A stretch of 58,302 nt of DNA from Tabrizicola soli (lineage in GTDB: Bacteria > Pseudomonadota > Alphaproteobacteria > Rhodobacterales > Rhodobacteraceae), in NCBI RefSeq assembly GCF_015999335.1, contig NZ_JAEACP010000011.1:125048-183349 (forward strand), written 5' to 3'. A program made the translations under genes and the position numbers. How positions within the stretch are numbered: position 1 is the stretch's first letter; every line of letters begins with the position of its first letter. Shown piece after piece: positions 34,553 to 43,275 of the stretch. The notes below the pieces were generated by a model. It searched no databases. It worked only from the letters and a program-made list of their open reading frames with translations, and was not told the origin of the DNA.

Positions 34553-35830
34553 TCAGATCACGAACACCGGCGCGAACCCGCCCCCTGGCGTCCTGAAGTT
34601 CGTGGTTTGACCTTGATAAAGGCGCGCGGCCACCAGAAGCACCTGCCCATCATAGGTATACAGTCGCACGTCCATTTTGCGCCTCTGGGGTGTCTCGTCG
34701 ATCTTGATCATGCGCTCGCTGGGGCGGACCAGCGTCTGAGCAACGTATCCGCCCTCCGCGATTTCCGCCCAGACTCCTTTTGTCAGCTTGTCGCCGCGAT
34801 ATACCGCCTTGCCGCCATGTCCGCCGGTCGGCTTGAAGAACAGGTCCTTGCGGGATCTCCAAAGTGCATCAGCGTTGTCGGGATTGACCAGGACGGTGCG
34901 TGGCACAGCATCGAGCAGGGCGCGAAATCTCGGCTCCACTCCCCATGCCTCAAGCGTCGCGGCATTCGAAAGAAGCGAAAGGTTGCGCTTGTCGGCAAGG
35001 AGCGCGTGGTTGTGCGGATTCGGCGTCACGACCACCGCGCCATCCCGGTAGGCTTCCTGCAGTGCCTTGTGCTCGGGCTGATCGAAGGCGAAATCGGTGA
35101 CCCGGTTGTAAACGAGATCGATTGCCTTTCCATCGACGCTGAGCCGACCATCGTCGTAGCGAAGGCGACCGGCGTCGGCGATGACCGCGTCTACTCCTCG
35201 TGCCGCGAAAACCTGCCGCGCGAGCACGAACTCGGGATAGAGATACTGTTCCGGCGGACTGTCATCGACGATGGCGATGCGTTGTGGCGCGCCCGTTCCC
35301 CGCTGCCGAATCCATTCGTTCTGGAACATGTGGAACGCCGCGTCCTCGAAGGATAGCAGCGTCGGGGGGATGTCCATTTCGGCGCAACACGCGCGCTGCG
35401 CCCTCGCAAGAAAGGCATTGAGAAACGCGCCGCCGGCGTTGGTGTTGATTTCGATCAACCGGGGGCCGTCTTCACCAAGATGAAAGTCGTAGCCCATCAA
35501 AGCCCCGAGCGGGCCGTGATCCGCCCGCGCGATTTCCGGCGCCCAGGAGAGGACTGCGGCCTTGTATGTCGCGAGTTGGGCGGTGGTCTCCACGGCCACT
35601 GCGATCGCGCGCATCTCATCCACCGTGGTGGCCGAAAGGAACACTGGCACGTGCGAGAACAGATGGGCTTTGGGGCGGATGAACGTCTCGAAGAACGCCG
35701 ACTCACCAGCCTCGTGCTCCATCGCTTCGCGCAGCGATGGAACGTCCAGTGTAACGCAGAAGCAGTTCTTGTTGAGCCGCTCCGTGCGGTCCTGAACTCG
35801 ATCCGATGAACTGGAGCCCGGATTGTTCAT
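34553..35830 (-). CDS. Uncharacterised ATP-grasp-like protein
   Basis: 425 residues with no named family that I recognise. ATP-grasp features are visible: LIEINTNAGGAFLNAF in the first half, DLFFKPTGGHGGKAVYRGDK (nucleotide-binding, Gly-rich with Lys), and a C-terminal KMDVRLYTYDGQVLLVAARLYQGQTTNFRTPGGGFAPV, like the metal-binding DxR...N strands of glutathione-synthetase-like ligases. It may ligate a carboxylate to an amine. The start overlaps the preceding small gene by 4 bp (ATGA). Confidence 0.7.
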   Translation of the reverse strand: MNNPGSSSSDRVQDRTERLNKNCFCVTLDVPSLREAMEHEAGESAFFETFIRPKAHLFSHVPVFLSATTVDEMRAIAVAVETTAQLATYKAAVLSWAPEIARADHGPLGALMGYDFHLGEDGPRLIEINTNAGGAFLNAFLARAQRACCAEMDIPPTLLSFEDAAFHMFQNEWIRQRGTGAPQRIAIVDDSPPEQYLYPEFVLARQVFAARGVDAVIADAGRLRYDDGRLSVDGKAIDLVYNRVTDFAFDQPEHKALQEAYRDGAVVVTPNPHNHALLADKRNLSLLSNAATLEAWGVEPRFRALLDAVPRTVLVNPDNADALWRSRKDLFFKPTGGHGGKAVYRGDKLTKGVWAEIAEGGYVAQTLVRPSERMIKIDETPQRRKMDVRLYTYDGQVLLVAARLYQGQTTNFRTPGGGFAPVFVI

Positions 35831-36030
35831 CGAGAGAAACCCCGAGGTTGCGCCAAGGTCAAGCGTGCTTCAAACGCGAGGTAAGCCATGAATAATCCCA
35901 CAAAAATCGCTCCCAAAAGTTTCGCCATCATGCCGATCCAAATATGCCGCTTCTGTCCGGCAGTCTCAACTGTCACCGGGCTGGCCTCGTGAAACTGAAC
36001 TGCCGGTCGCTCGGCAGCTCCGGCCTGCAA
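35827..36030 (-). CDS. Small single-helix membrane protein
   Basis: Up to 67 residues from a TTG at 36030; a GTG at 35976 or the Met pair near 35931 are alternative starts. One hydrophobic helix (LLGAIFVGLFMAYLAFEARL) is preceded by KRHIWIGMMAK. The gene is supported mainly by its ATGA overlap with the ATP-grasp gene and its position behind the cytochrome gene; function unknown. Confidence 0.5.
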   Translation of the reverse strand: MQAGAAERPAVQFHEASPVTVETAGQKRHIWIGMMAKLLGAIFVGLFMAYLAFEARLTLAQPRGFSR

Positions 36031-36061
36031 CGAAGCTCCATCCCGAAGGTGCCGTCATCGC

Positions 36062-36532
36062 TCAGCGTGCCTGCGACACATTCTCCTGGTAGGTCCGCTC
36101 GCGCGCTGGCCAGGTGCTCTTGATATAGACGAGGACAGCCCGGATCTCGGCGTCGCTGAGGACATCGGCAAACCCCGGCATGTCGCTCTCATAGCCGCCC
36201 CCGACGATGGCGGCCGTGCCTTCCTTGACGATGCGGAACAGGATGTCATCGGGATGGTGCCAAGTGTGGCCGCCGGCATCGTGCGGTGGCGCCGGGAGAC
36301 GCCCGGACGGAAGGGGCGTCTTCCAGTCCGGCTGCCCCTCGAGGTGCGCACCGTGGCAGGTCGCACATTGGTCCGCATAGACCTGCCGGCCTTGTTCGAA
36401 GACTTCTGCAGATGACGCGGCGGTGGACGCGGTACGGACCTGATGCCATCCAACGAGGACCGCCAGGATCAGGCCGCCGAGGAGCAACCCGAGCCACAAG
36501 ATCTTACGGAGTTCATTGCGCATGAGTTGCAT
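36062..36532 (-). CDS. Membrane-anchored mono-haem cytochrome c
   Basis: 156 residues. An uncleaved N-terminal helix (ILWLGLLLGGLILAVLVGW) anchors it in the inner membrane. GRQVYADQCATCHGAHLEGQ carries the haem c site, and GGYESDMPGFADVLSDAEIRAVLVYIKSTW carries the distal Met ligand. This form is common next to copper/multicopper-oxidase clusters, where it may pass electrons to a terminal acceptor. It diverges from the Cys-rich protein and multicopper oxidase genes. Confidence 0.92.
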   Translation of the reverse strand: MQLMRNELRKILWLGLLLGGLILAVLVGWHQVRTASTAASSAEVFEQGRQVYADQCATCHGAHLEGQPDWKTPLPSGRLPAPPHDAGGHTWHHPDDILFRIVKEGTAAIVGGGYESDMPGFADVLSDAEIRAVLVYIKSTWPARERTYQENVSQAR

Positions 36533-36545
36533 GACTGCTGGTGAA

Positions 36546-36580
36546 GAATTTCAATCGGCTACATGCCGAGATTGAATTTC
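36546..36580. promoter_or_regulatory. 11-bp imperfect inverted repeat between cytochrome and Cys-rich genes
   Basis: GAATTTCAATC and GATTGAATTTC are inverted arms with one mismatch and a 13-bp spacer. They sit in the 73-bp divergent region between the cytochrome c start and the next plus-strand start, so this is a candidate operator for both directions. The regulator is unknown. Confidence 0.45.
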
Positions 36581-36605
36581 TGCCAGAGGCGCGACGTTGG
36601 GGGCA

Positions 36606-36998
36606 ATGGACATTCCCGTGACCAGCGCCTATCTTTCCCGCATGTTCTCGCGCTTCATCACCATGATTGCCGTACTCGCGATCGCCGTCATAACGACGGT
36701 GACGTCCGCGCATGCGGCGGGCTTGAGCGCAGAGCCGGATCACTCGGTGCATGTCGGCGAGATGATGCAGGTTGCGACCGGCAGCGAAAATCCCTGTGAT
36801 GGTGATCAGCACTGCGGCTCAGGTGATGCCGAAGCCTGTGAGGTGCTTTGCGCAGGTCTTTCGGTCTTCCTGACCTCCCCTGGCGAAGGCTCTGGCAGCG
36901 ATTACGCGCCCGCCAGCCATGACCTGCCCTCCGGTGCAATCGTCGCCAGCCGGGCACCTGCGCTGAACGACCGACCTCCCAAATTTCGTCTCCTCTGA
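36606..36998 (+). CDS. Secreted Cys-rich small protein
   Basis: 130 residues from ATG 36606 (an inner Met at 36642 is an alternative). A signal peptide FSRFITMIAVLAIAVITTVTSAHA is clear. The mature part has NPCDGDQHCGSGDAEACEVLCAG, four Cys plus acidic and His residues that could bind a metal or form disulphides. I do not recognise the family. It precedes the multicopper oxidase gene by 75 bp, suggesting a copper-linked role. Confidence 0.65.
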   Translation: MDIPVTSAYLSRMFSRFITMIAVLAIAVITTVTSAHAAGLSAEPDHSVHVGEMMQVATGSENPCDGDQHCGSGDAEACEVLCAGLSVFLTSPGEGSGSDYAPASHDLPSGAIVASRAPALNDRPPKFRLL

Positions 36999-37073
36999 TC
37001 ACGCGTCCGGGCCGAGGCCCGCGGCGTCCTGTCGGTTTTGATGAACGGGACAGGCTGTCCCGAGGAGACGACC

Positions 37074-38582
37074 ATGAATACCCTTTCAAGACGCGGCTTT
37101 CTTGCCGCTGGCGCAGCCGTGCTGGCCCATGCGCATCTGCCCCGCATCGCGGCAGCGCAGGGCTTGGCCCCGCTGTCGCTGCACGCCGCCACCCGGACGC
37201 TGGACATCGACGGCCGCGCTGCCACGGTCTGGGGTCTTGCCGGGCCGACCGGACAGGGCCTGACACTCGATCCCGGCGCGCGGTTCCGGGTGGATCTGCG
37301 TAACGATCTCGATGTCGACACGCTGATCCACTGGCACGGCCAGATCCCCCCCAACGCACAGGATGGCGTGCCCGACATGCCTCTGCCGATGCTCACCCCC
37401 GGCGAGACACGCGCCTATGACTTCGCGCCGCTTCCCGGCACCTATTGGATGCACGCGCATGTGCCGCTGCACGAGATGCGCCTCCTGGCGGCACCGCTGA
37501 TCGTGCGCAGCGCCGAGGATGTCGCCGCTGACCGGCAGGAGGTGGTGCTGTTCCTGCACGATTTCTCGTTCAAGGCGCCCGAGGAGGTGATGGCCGAGAT
37601 CACGGCCGGCCACGGGGCCGCGGGTGGGCACGGAGGCGATCAAGGCGCGAGCATGGGCGGCATGGCAGACATGGACCATGGCGCGATGGGAAACATGCCG
37701 ATGGCTGGCATGGATCACGGCGCCATGGGCGGCATGATGGGGATGGGGGCCATGGACGGCATGGCGATGGACCTCAACGACTATGACTGGGACGCCTATC
37801 TTGCCAACGACCGCACGCTTTCGGATCCCGAGGTGGTGCAGGTCGAGCGCGGCGGGCGCATCCGGCTGCGGGTGATTAACGCCGCCGCCGCGACGGTGTT
37901 CTGGATCGACACCGGGGCCGCGCCAGCGCGATTGGTGGCGGTTGATGGTCATGCCGTCGCACCACTATCCGAAACGCGGTTCGGTCTGGCTATGGGCCAG
38001 CGACTCGATCTCGAGATCGACCTGCCGCAGGAGGGCGGCGCTTGGCCGATCCTCGCGCTGCGAGAGGGCGCGCGCGAGCGCACCGGCCTGATTCTTGCCA
38101 CGCAGGGCGCCGAAATCCGGCGCATTGATGGCGTGGCGGAAAGCGAAGCACCCGCCTTCGACACCGACCTTGCGCAGGAGTCGCGACTGACCGCCGTCGA
38201 CACCTTGCCGGATCGGCCGGTGGACCGCAGCCACATTGTGATGCTGGGCGGTTCGATGCAGCCCTATGTGTGGACGATCAACGGTGCCGTCTGGGGCCAG
38301 CATCGCGCGCTTGCCGCACGCAGCGGCGAGCGGGTCGTGCTGTCCTTCCACAACATGTCGATGATGGGCCACCCGATGCATCTGCACGGACATGTGTTCC
38401 AAGTCGTCGGGTTGAACGGACGCGCGGTCCGGGGCGCGCTGCGCGACACGGTGTACGTGCCGCCGATGTCGATGGTCGATATCGCGCTCGACGCCGGCGA
38501 GGCCGCGCGCTGGATGCTGCATTGCCACCACATGCCGCATCTTGAGACCGGCATGATGACCGAGTTCACGGTCAGCGCATAA
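37074..38582 (+). CDS. Multicopper oxidase (CueO/CopA-like)
   Basis: 502 residues with a Tat signal (LSRRGFLAAGAAVLA), so it is exported folded. Copper sites: HWHG and WMHAH (cupredoxin 1), then HPMHLHGH and HCHHMPHLETGM (cupredoxin 3), the latter holding the type 1 Cys, His and Met ligands. A Met/His/Asp-rich insert (MADMDHGAMGNMPMAGMDHG and following) resembles the cuprous-oxidase regulatory segment. It probably oxidises Cu(I) to Cu(II) in the periplasm. A hairpin terminator follows. Confidence 0.94.
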   Translation: MNTLSRRGFLAAGAAVLAHAHLPRIAAAQGLAPLSLHAATRTLDIDGRAATVWGLAGPTGQGLTLDPGARFRVDLRNDLDVDTLIHWHGQIPPNAQDGVPDMPLPMLTPGETRAYDFAPLPGTYWMHAHVPLHEMRLLAAPLIVRSAEDVAADRQEVVLFLHDFSFKAPEEVMAEITAGHGAAGGHGGDQGASMGGMADMDHGAMGNMPMAGMDHGAMGGMMGMGAMDGMAMDLNDYDWDAYLANDRTLSDPEVVQVERGGRIRLRVINAAAATVFWIDTGAAPARLVAVDGHAVAPLSETRFGLAMGQRLDLEIDLPQEGGAWPILALREGARERTGLILATQGAEIRRIDGVAESEAPAFDTDLAQESRLTAVDTLPDRPVDRSHIVMLGGSMQPYVWTINGAVWGQHRALAARSGERVVLSFHNMSMMGHPMHLHGHVFQVVGLNGRAVRGALRDTVYVPPMSMVDIALDAGEAARWMLHCHHMPHLETGMMTEFTVSA

Positions 38583-38599
38583 ATCAGAGGATGGCAGAG

Positions 38600-38618
38600 G
38601 ACGCCGGATGCCGGCGTC
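38600..38618 (+). terminator. Hairpin after the multicopper oxidase gene
   Basis: GACGCCGG-ATG-CCGGCGTC is a perfect 8-bp stem with a 3-base loop, 17 bp after the oxidase stop codon. Only two T follow, so termination may be partial. Confidence 0.6.
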
Positions 38619-38645
38619 TTCCCATGGCAACAAGGAGGCACAAGC

Positions 38646-38822
38646 ATGGTGATGTCGCAAAGCGATCATGCCGGTCACATGCCCACGAGCGACGGTCGCA
38701 AGGCGCTATGCATCAACGCGAAGCCGCTCGAACGCGACGCAAGGATAACGCAGCCACTCGGGCTGTCGATGAGGAGATATCCGCGAAGCCAGTCGCTGCG
38801 AACCTGCAGAGCAAAGGAGTGA
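38646..38822 (+). CDS. Short His/Met-rich ORF, possibly a chimeric gene fragment
   Basis: 58 residues starting MVMSQSDHAGHMPTSDGRKAL after a strong AAGGAGG site. The His/Met start is like small copper-cluster proteins. The remainder (RRYPRSQSLRTCRAKE) looks non-native, as if an original gene was cut and fused to the sequence upstream of the GAPDH gene. It overlaps the GAPDH ribosome site. Confidence 0.35.
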   Translation: MVMSQSDHAGHMPTSDGRKALCINAKPLERDARITQPLGLSMRRYPRSQSLRTCRAKE

Positions 38823-38827
38823 AGATC

Positions 38828-39883
38828 ATGGCCGAGCAAGCTAGAACGCGTGTCGCTGTCAACGGCTACGGAGTGATTGGCAAGCGGGTCGTCGATGCTA
38901 TTGCTCTCCAAGACGATATGGAGCTGGTCGGCATCGCCGACGTTGCATTCGATTGGCGCATTCAAGTGGCGGCGCGCAAGGGCTATGCCATCTTCGCCGC
39001 TACGGAAGAACGGCTTGAGCCGATGCGCAAGGCGGGGCTCGACGTCGCGGGTGCCCTTGGCGATTTACTTGGAACCGCCGACGTGGTCGTCGACTGCACG
39101 CCGAAAAACGTCGCCGCGAAGAATGTCACAATCTACCGGAAGAAGAACGTGAAGTTCATCCTCCAGGGCGGCGAGAAGCACGAGGTCACCGGCCATTCCT
39201 TCGTCGCTGACGCCAACTACGAGAGTGCGATCGGCCGGGACTCCACTCGCGTCGTCTCGTGCAACACGACGTCGACGGTCCGCACGCTGACGGCGCTCAA
39301 GCACGCCGGGCTGCTCCGGAAGGCCCGCGGGACTTTGCTGCGGCGCGCCACTGACCCATGGGAAAGCCATCTCGGCGGCATCATGAACACACTGGTGCCC
39401 GAACCCGAAATCCCAAGCCATCAAGGACCTGACGCGCAGAGCGTCGACCCCGAGCTGGACGTCCTGACGATGGCGGTGAAGGTGCCGCAAACGCTGGCGC
39501 ATCTGCACTACTGGACTGTGCAGCTGACCGGCGCCGCGAGCAAAGACGAAGTACTCAACGCGTTCCGCGCCTCGTCGCGGATCGCACTCGTCGAGATTGG
39601 CGACGGCCTCTCGGCGATTAACGCCGTCAAGGAAATGATGGCCGACCTCGGGCGCCCCCACGATAATCTCTACGAGGTGGCGCTCTGGGCCGACATGCTG
39701 AAGGTCGAGGGCGACGAGCTCTTCTACGCCTACATGGTCGACAACCAGGCGATCGTGATCCCCGACACGATCGACGCCATCCGCGCCCTGACCGGCCGGG
39801 AACGCGATGCAAAGCGCTCGATCGCCGCGACGGACCGCTCACTCGGCGTCGGCGCGATCACCGATGCCCTTGGGCGAGGCTGA
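38828..39883 (+). CDS. gap: Type II (archaeal-type) glyceraldehyde-3-phosphate dehydrogenase
   Basis: 351 residues starting at an ATG behind AAAGGAGTGAAG. The Rossmann start is RVAVNGYGVIGKRVVDAIALQ; the catalytic Cys lies in SCNTTSTVRTL; the C-terminal NLYEVALWADMLKVEGDELFYAYMVDNQAIVIPDTIDAIRA is typical of the archaeal phosphorylating form that can use NADP. This form is rare in bacteria and distinct from the ordinary gapA family. With the phosphoketolase gene downstream it could handle the triose phosphate released there. Transfer is likely. Confidence 0.93.
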   Translation: MAEQARTRVAVNGYGVIGKRVVDAIALQDDMELVGIADVAFDWRIQVAARKGYAIFAATEERLEPMRKAGLDVAGALGDLLGTADVVVDCTPKNVAAKNVTIYRKKNVKFILQGGEKHEVTGHSFVADANYESAIGRDSTRVVSCNTTSTVRTLTALKHAGLLRKARGTLLRRATDPWESHLGGIMNTLVPEPEIPSHQGPDAQSVDPELDVLTMAVKVPQTLAHLHYWTVQLTGAASKDEVLNAFRASSRIALVEIGDGLSAINAVKEMMADLGRPHDNLYEVALWADMLKVEGDELFYAYMVDNQAIVIPDTIDAIRALTGRERDAKRSIAATDRSLGVGAITDALGRG

Positions 39884-40096
39884 CCGATGTCCGCCCTAGA
39901 CCCATTCCTGTCGCGGACGCGCATCGCGTTCACGATGAGATGGTTTCTAGCGGAAAGCACCTGTTTGATGGCCTCGGATCGCTCGGCGCAATACAGCCCG
40001 GTTGCTCGCCGCCTATCCCAAGTACAGCATCACACCGATACGCAAGAGCAACGCTATCTCGCGGCTCTGCCGCACAAGTAACGATAGGGACAACTG

Positions 40097-42211
40097 ATGA
40101 GTTCTCCACACTCCCACCATCATGGCCATCAGAACCATCAGGCGGATGCGAGCGTGCATCATGATGGAGAAGGCCCACGCGGTGACTCGCAAATTCTAGC
40201 CGCCGCCGGCTCCAGCCATTCCGAGCATGCCGGCCACGCCGGACATGATCATGGTGAGATGGTCGCCGACTACCGGCGCCGCTTCTGGCTGGTTCTGTTA
40301 CTGACGCCGCCGATCTTGTTGCTTTCGCCGATGATCCAGCATTGGCTTGGCATCGCAGAGACTCTGGCGTTCCCCGGCGACCGCTACGTCATCTTCGTGC
40401 TCTCAACAATTGCGTACCTTTATGGCGGATGGCCGTTTCTGACGGGCTTTACCTCCGAGCTGCGCAAAAGGCAGCCCGGCATGATGACCCTGATCGCGCT
40501 GGCGATCTCGGCCGCCTATTTCTTCTCGGTCGCCGTAACGTTCGGCTTTCCGGGCGAAGAACTTTACTGGGAACTGGTGACCCTCATCGCGATCATGCTG
40601 CTCGGTCACTGGATCGAGATGCGTTCGATCATGGGAGCATCGCGCGCGCTTGAGGAACTCGTGCGGCTCCTTCCGGATTCGGCCACCCGGATAAGGCCCG
40701 ACGGATCCGCGGAGGAGGTGCCAATCTCAACCCTCCAGCCCGGTGACAAGGTCATCGTACGGCCCGGTGCAAAGGTTCCGGTGGACGGCGAGATCATCGA
40801 GGGCTCGTCCGGTTTCAACGAGGCCATGCTCACCGGCGAATCGCGGCCAGTAACCAAGGGGGTCGGCGCCGCCGCCATCGGCGGCGCCATAAACGGGGCC
40901 AGCGCCGTGACCATAAAGGTAACGGCGACAGGCGACGCCACCTACCTGTCGCAGGTCATCGAACTCGTAAAGAAGGCGCAGGCGACGCGATCGCGGACTC
41001 AGGACGTCGCCAACCGTGCGGCCGCCTGGCTGACCTACATAGCACTCATCGTGGGCTTCGGCACGCTGTTCGTCTGGTGGCTTTTCCTCGACGCGCCCCT
41101 CGAGTTTGCCATCGAGCGCATGGTGACGGTCATGGTCGTTGCCTGCCCCCACGCCCTCGGTCTCGCTGTCCCGCTGGTCGTCGCGGTCAGCACGTCGCTG
41201 TCGGCCGGCAACGGGCTGCTGATCCGCGACCGCGCAGCCTTTGAGCGGGCGCGCAACCTCAACGCGGTCGTGTTCGACAAGACCGGCACATTAACCGAGG
41301 GTCGTTTCGGTATCAGCGATATCGTATTGCTTGCCGAGGGTGACGAAAACGAGGAACTCAGCTTCGCTGCGGCCGCCGAGAGCCAGTCCGAGCATCCCAT
41401 CGCCCACGGCATCGTGGCCGAGGCGAAGGAACGAAGCCTGGTCATTCCCAGTGCAACTGACGTTAGCAACATCACCGGCGAAGGCATCGTGGCCAAGGTG
41501 GACGGCCAGGATGTGCGTATCGTCAGCCCTGGCCACCTGGCACGACAGGGCAATGCTATCGCCCATAACAGCCTCAAGCGACTGGAAGGACAGGGCAAGA
41601 CAGTCGTCGTTCTCGTCCGCGACGGCGAGCCGCGGGCACTCTTTGCGCTGGCTGATATCGTTCGTCCGGAATCGAAGGAGGCCATTGCAGAACTCAAGTC
41701 CCTCGGGATCAGCTCGATGATGCTCACCGGTGACGCCGAGGGCGTTGCAAAAACGGTCTCGGATGAACTCGGAATCACCGAATACTTCGCCGAAGTGCTG
41801 CCTGATCAGAAATCGCAAAAGATCGAGGAACTCCAAGCACGAGGGCTCTCCGTGGCCATGGTCGGCGACGGGGTGAATGACGCGCCTGCGCTCGTGATGG
41901 CCGATCTCGGGATCGCCATCGGCGCGGGCACCGATGTTGCCGTCGAATCGGCCGACGTGGTTCTCGTGCGCAGCGACCCGAGCGACGTCGGCGCGATCCT
42001 TGGTCTCTCGCGCGCCACTTACCGCAAGATGGTCCAGAACCTCGTCTGGGCGACCGGGTATAATGCGATCGCCATCCCGATGGCAGCCGGCATTACCTTC
42101 GGGACCGGCTTCATGATGACCCCTGCTGTTGCGGCTGTCTTCATGTCGGCCAGCACCATCATCGTGGCCATCAACGCCCAGTTCCTGCGCTCCTACAGGA
42201 GGCACAAATGA
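40097..42211 (+). CDS. copB: CPH-type P1B-3 metal ATPase (CopB-like)
   Basis: 704 residues. The N-terminal ~55 residues are His-rich (SSPHSHHHGHQNHQ... SEHAGHAGHDHGEM) in place of an HMA domain. Actuator TGES, the transmembrane metal site ACPHALGLAVPL (CPH), DKTGTLTEG, SEHPIAHG and MVGDGVNDAPAL are all intact. CPH pumps export Cu2+ or Ag+ (and in some cases Cu+) across the inner membrane. Its stop overlaps the PRPP synthase start (ATGA), an unusual coupling of a metal pump with a nucleotide-precursor enzyme. Confidence 0.94.
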   Translation: MSSPHSHHHGHQNHQADASVHHDGEGPRGDSQILAAAGSSHSEHAGHAGHDHGEMVADYRRRFWLVLLLTPPILLLSPMIQHWLGIAETLAFPGDRYVIFVLSTIAYLYGGWPFLTGFTSELRKRQPGMMTLIALAISAAYFFSVAVTFGFPGEELYWELVTLIAIMLLGHWIEMRSIMGASRALEELVRLLPDSATRIRPDGSAEEVPISTLQPGDKVIVRPGAKVPVDGEIIEGSSGFNEAMLTGESRPVTKGVGAAAIGGAINGASAVTIKVTATGDATYLSQVIELVKKAQATRSRTQDVANRAAAWLTYIALIVGFGTLFVWWLFLDAPLEFAIERMVTVMVVACPHALGLAVPLVVAVSTSLSAGNGLLIRDRAAFERARNLNAVVFDKTGTLTEGRFGISDIVLLAEGDENEELSFAAAAESQSEHPIAHGIVAEAKERSLVIPSATDVSNITGEGIVAKVDGQDVRIVSPGHLARQGNAIAHNSLKRLEGQGKTVVVLVRDGEPRALFALADIVRPESKEAIAELKSLGISSMMLTGDAEGVAKTVSDELGITEYFAEVLPDQKSQKIEELQARGLSVAMVGDGVNDAPALVMADLGIAIGAGTDVAVESADVVLVRSDPSDVGAILGLSRATYRKMVQNLVWATGYNAIAIPMAAGITFGTGFMMTPAVAAVFMSASTIIVAINAQFLRSYRRHK

Positions 42212-43242
42212 CGACCAGAAGCGAATCCTTGGAAGCTCGTGCCATGCGACTGATCCTTCCCTTGCCGGGTAACGAAACGTTCGCGCGCCGTCTCGCTGAC
42301 GAAGGAGGATGGGAATTGGGTGCGCTGGAAACGCGGCGTTTTCCTGATGGCGAGACTTACGTCCGCCTTCTCTCGGAGGTGAAAAATAAGGTAGTCGACT
42401 TGGTTTGCACGCTAGCGCGTCCCGACGATGGTTTTCTACGGTTGATCTTCGCGGCGGATGCAGCCCGGGACTTGGGGGCCAGTCAGGTGAACCTGATCGC
42501 CCCCTACCTCTCCTACATGCGGCAGGATCGCCGCTTCCAACGGGGAGAGGCGGTCACCTCCAAGAGCTTCGCGCGGCTTGTCTCGGCCAGCTTCGACCGG
42601 TTGGTGACCGTAGATCCGCATCTCCATCGCTATGCGGCGTTGTCGCCTCTCTACACGATCCCGACAGATACACTGCATGCCGCGCCGCAGCTGGCGCACT
42701 GGATCGCCGCAGAAGTCGACAAGCCCCTGATCATAGGTCCTGACGAGGAAAGCGACCAATGGGTCTCGGCCATCGCGGCACGTATCGGTGCTCCGCACGC
42801 CGTGCTTCGCAAGGTGCGCCATGGCGACCGCAATGTTGAAGTTAAGCTGCCGGACCTTTCCGAGTGGCGCGGGCTCCAGCCGGTGCTCGCCGACGATATA
42901 GCATCGTCGGGGCATACGCTGATTGAGGCTGCCCGCCAGCTTCCGCTGCAGGGCTTCGTTCGGCCCGTGGTTGCCGTGGTGCATGGGATATTCGCCGACA
43001 ATTCCTTTGAGCGCCTCGCTGCTCTTTGTGACCGCATCGTCTCGACCGACTCCGTGCCCCACGAAAGCAATGCCGTCCGGCTCGCCTCCCTGGTCGCCAA
43101 GGCAGTTGCCGCTGCGCCCGACGATGAGGGCGATCTCATCAGGCATCGGCGTCCGCCGGAACCAATAGACGAAGTGGAACAGGCGGGTTTGGACTCCTTT
43201 CCGGCGAGCGATCCGCCATCCTGGACCGGGGGCGTTACCTGA
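42208..43242 (+). CDS. prs: Ribose-phosphate diphosphokinase with SFPASDPP tail
   Basis: 344 residues. It makes PRPP from ribose-5-phosphate and ATP. FPDGETYVRL, YLSYMRQDRRFQRGEAVTSKSFA and the PRPP loop LADDIASSGHTLIEAA are visible. The catalytic flexible loop has the basic residues LRKVRHGDRNVEV. The C-terminus carries an extra tail, DEVEQAGLDSFPASDPPSWTGG, a motif I recall as a short appended module on assorted alphaproteobacterial stress proteins. The family length is about 310, so the tail accounts for the excess. Coupled to copB by ATGA. Confidence 0.9.
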   Translation: MTTRSESLEARAMRLILPLPGNETFARRLADEGGWELGALETRRFPDGETYVRLLSEVKNKVVDLVCTLARPDDGFLRLIFAADAARDLGASQVNLIAPYLSYMRQDRRFQRGEAVTSKSFARLVSASFDRLVTVDPHLHRYAALSPLYTIPTDTLHAAPQLAHWIAAEVDKPLIIGPDEESDQWVSAIAARIGAPHAVLRKVRHGDRNVEVKLPDLSEWRGLQPVLADDIASSGHTLIEAARQLPLQGFVRPVVAVVHGIFADNSFERLAALCDRIVSTDSVPHESNAVRLASLVAKAVAAAPDDEGDLIRHRRPPEPIDEVEQAGLDSFPASDPPSWTGGVT

Positions 43243-43275
43243 CAACGAGAGCAATTTGGTGAAAGCGGTGACGAC

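Noticed and set aside
39887-40081. 64-residue open frame between GAPDH and the ATPase
   Set aside because: Poor start context, no recognisable motif, and odd composition; treated as spacer.
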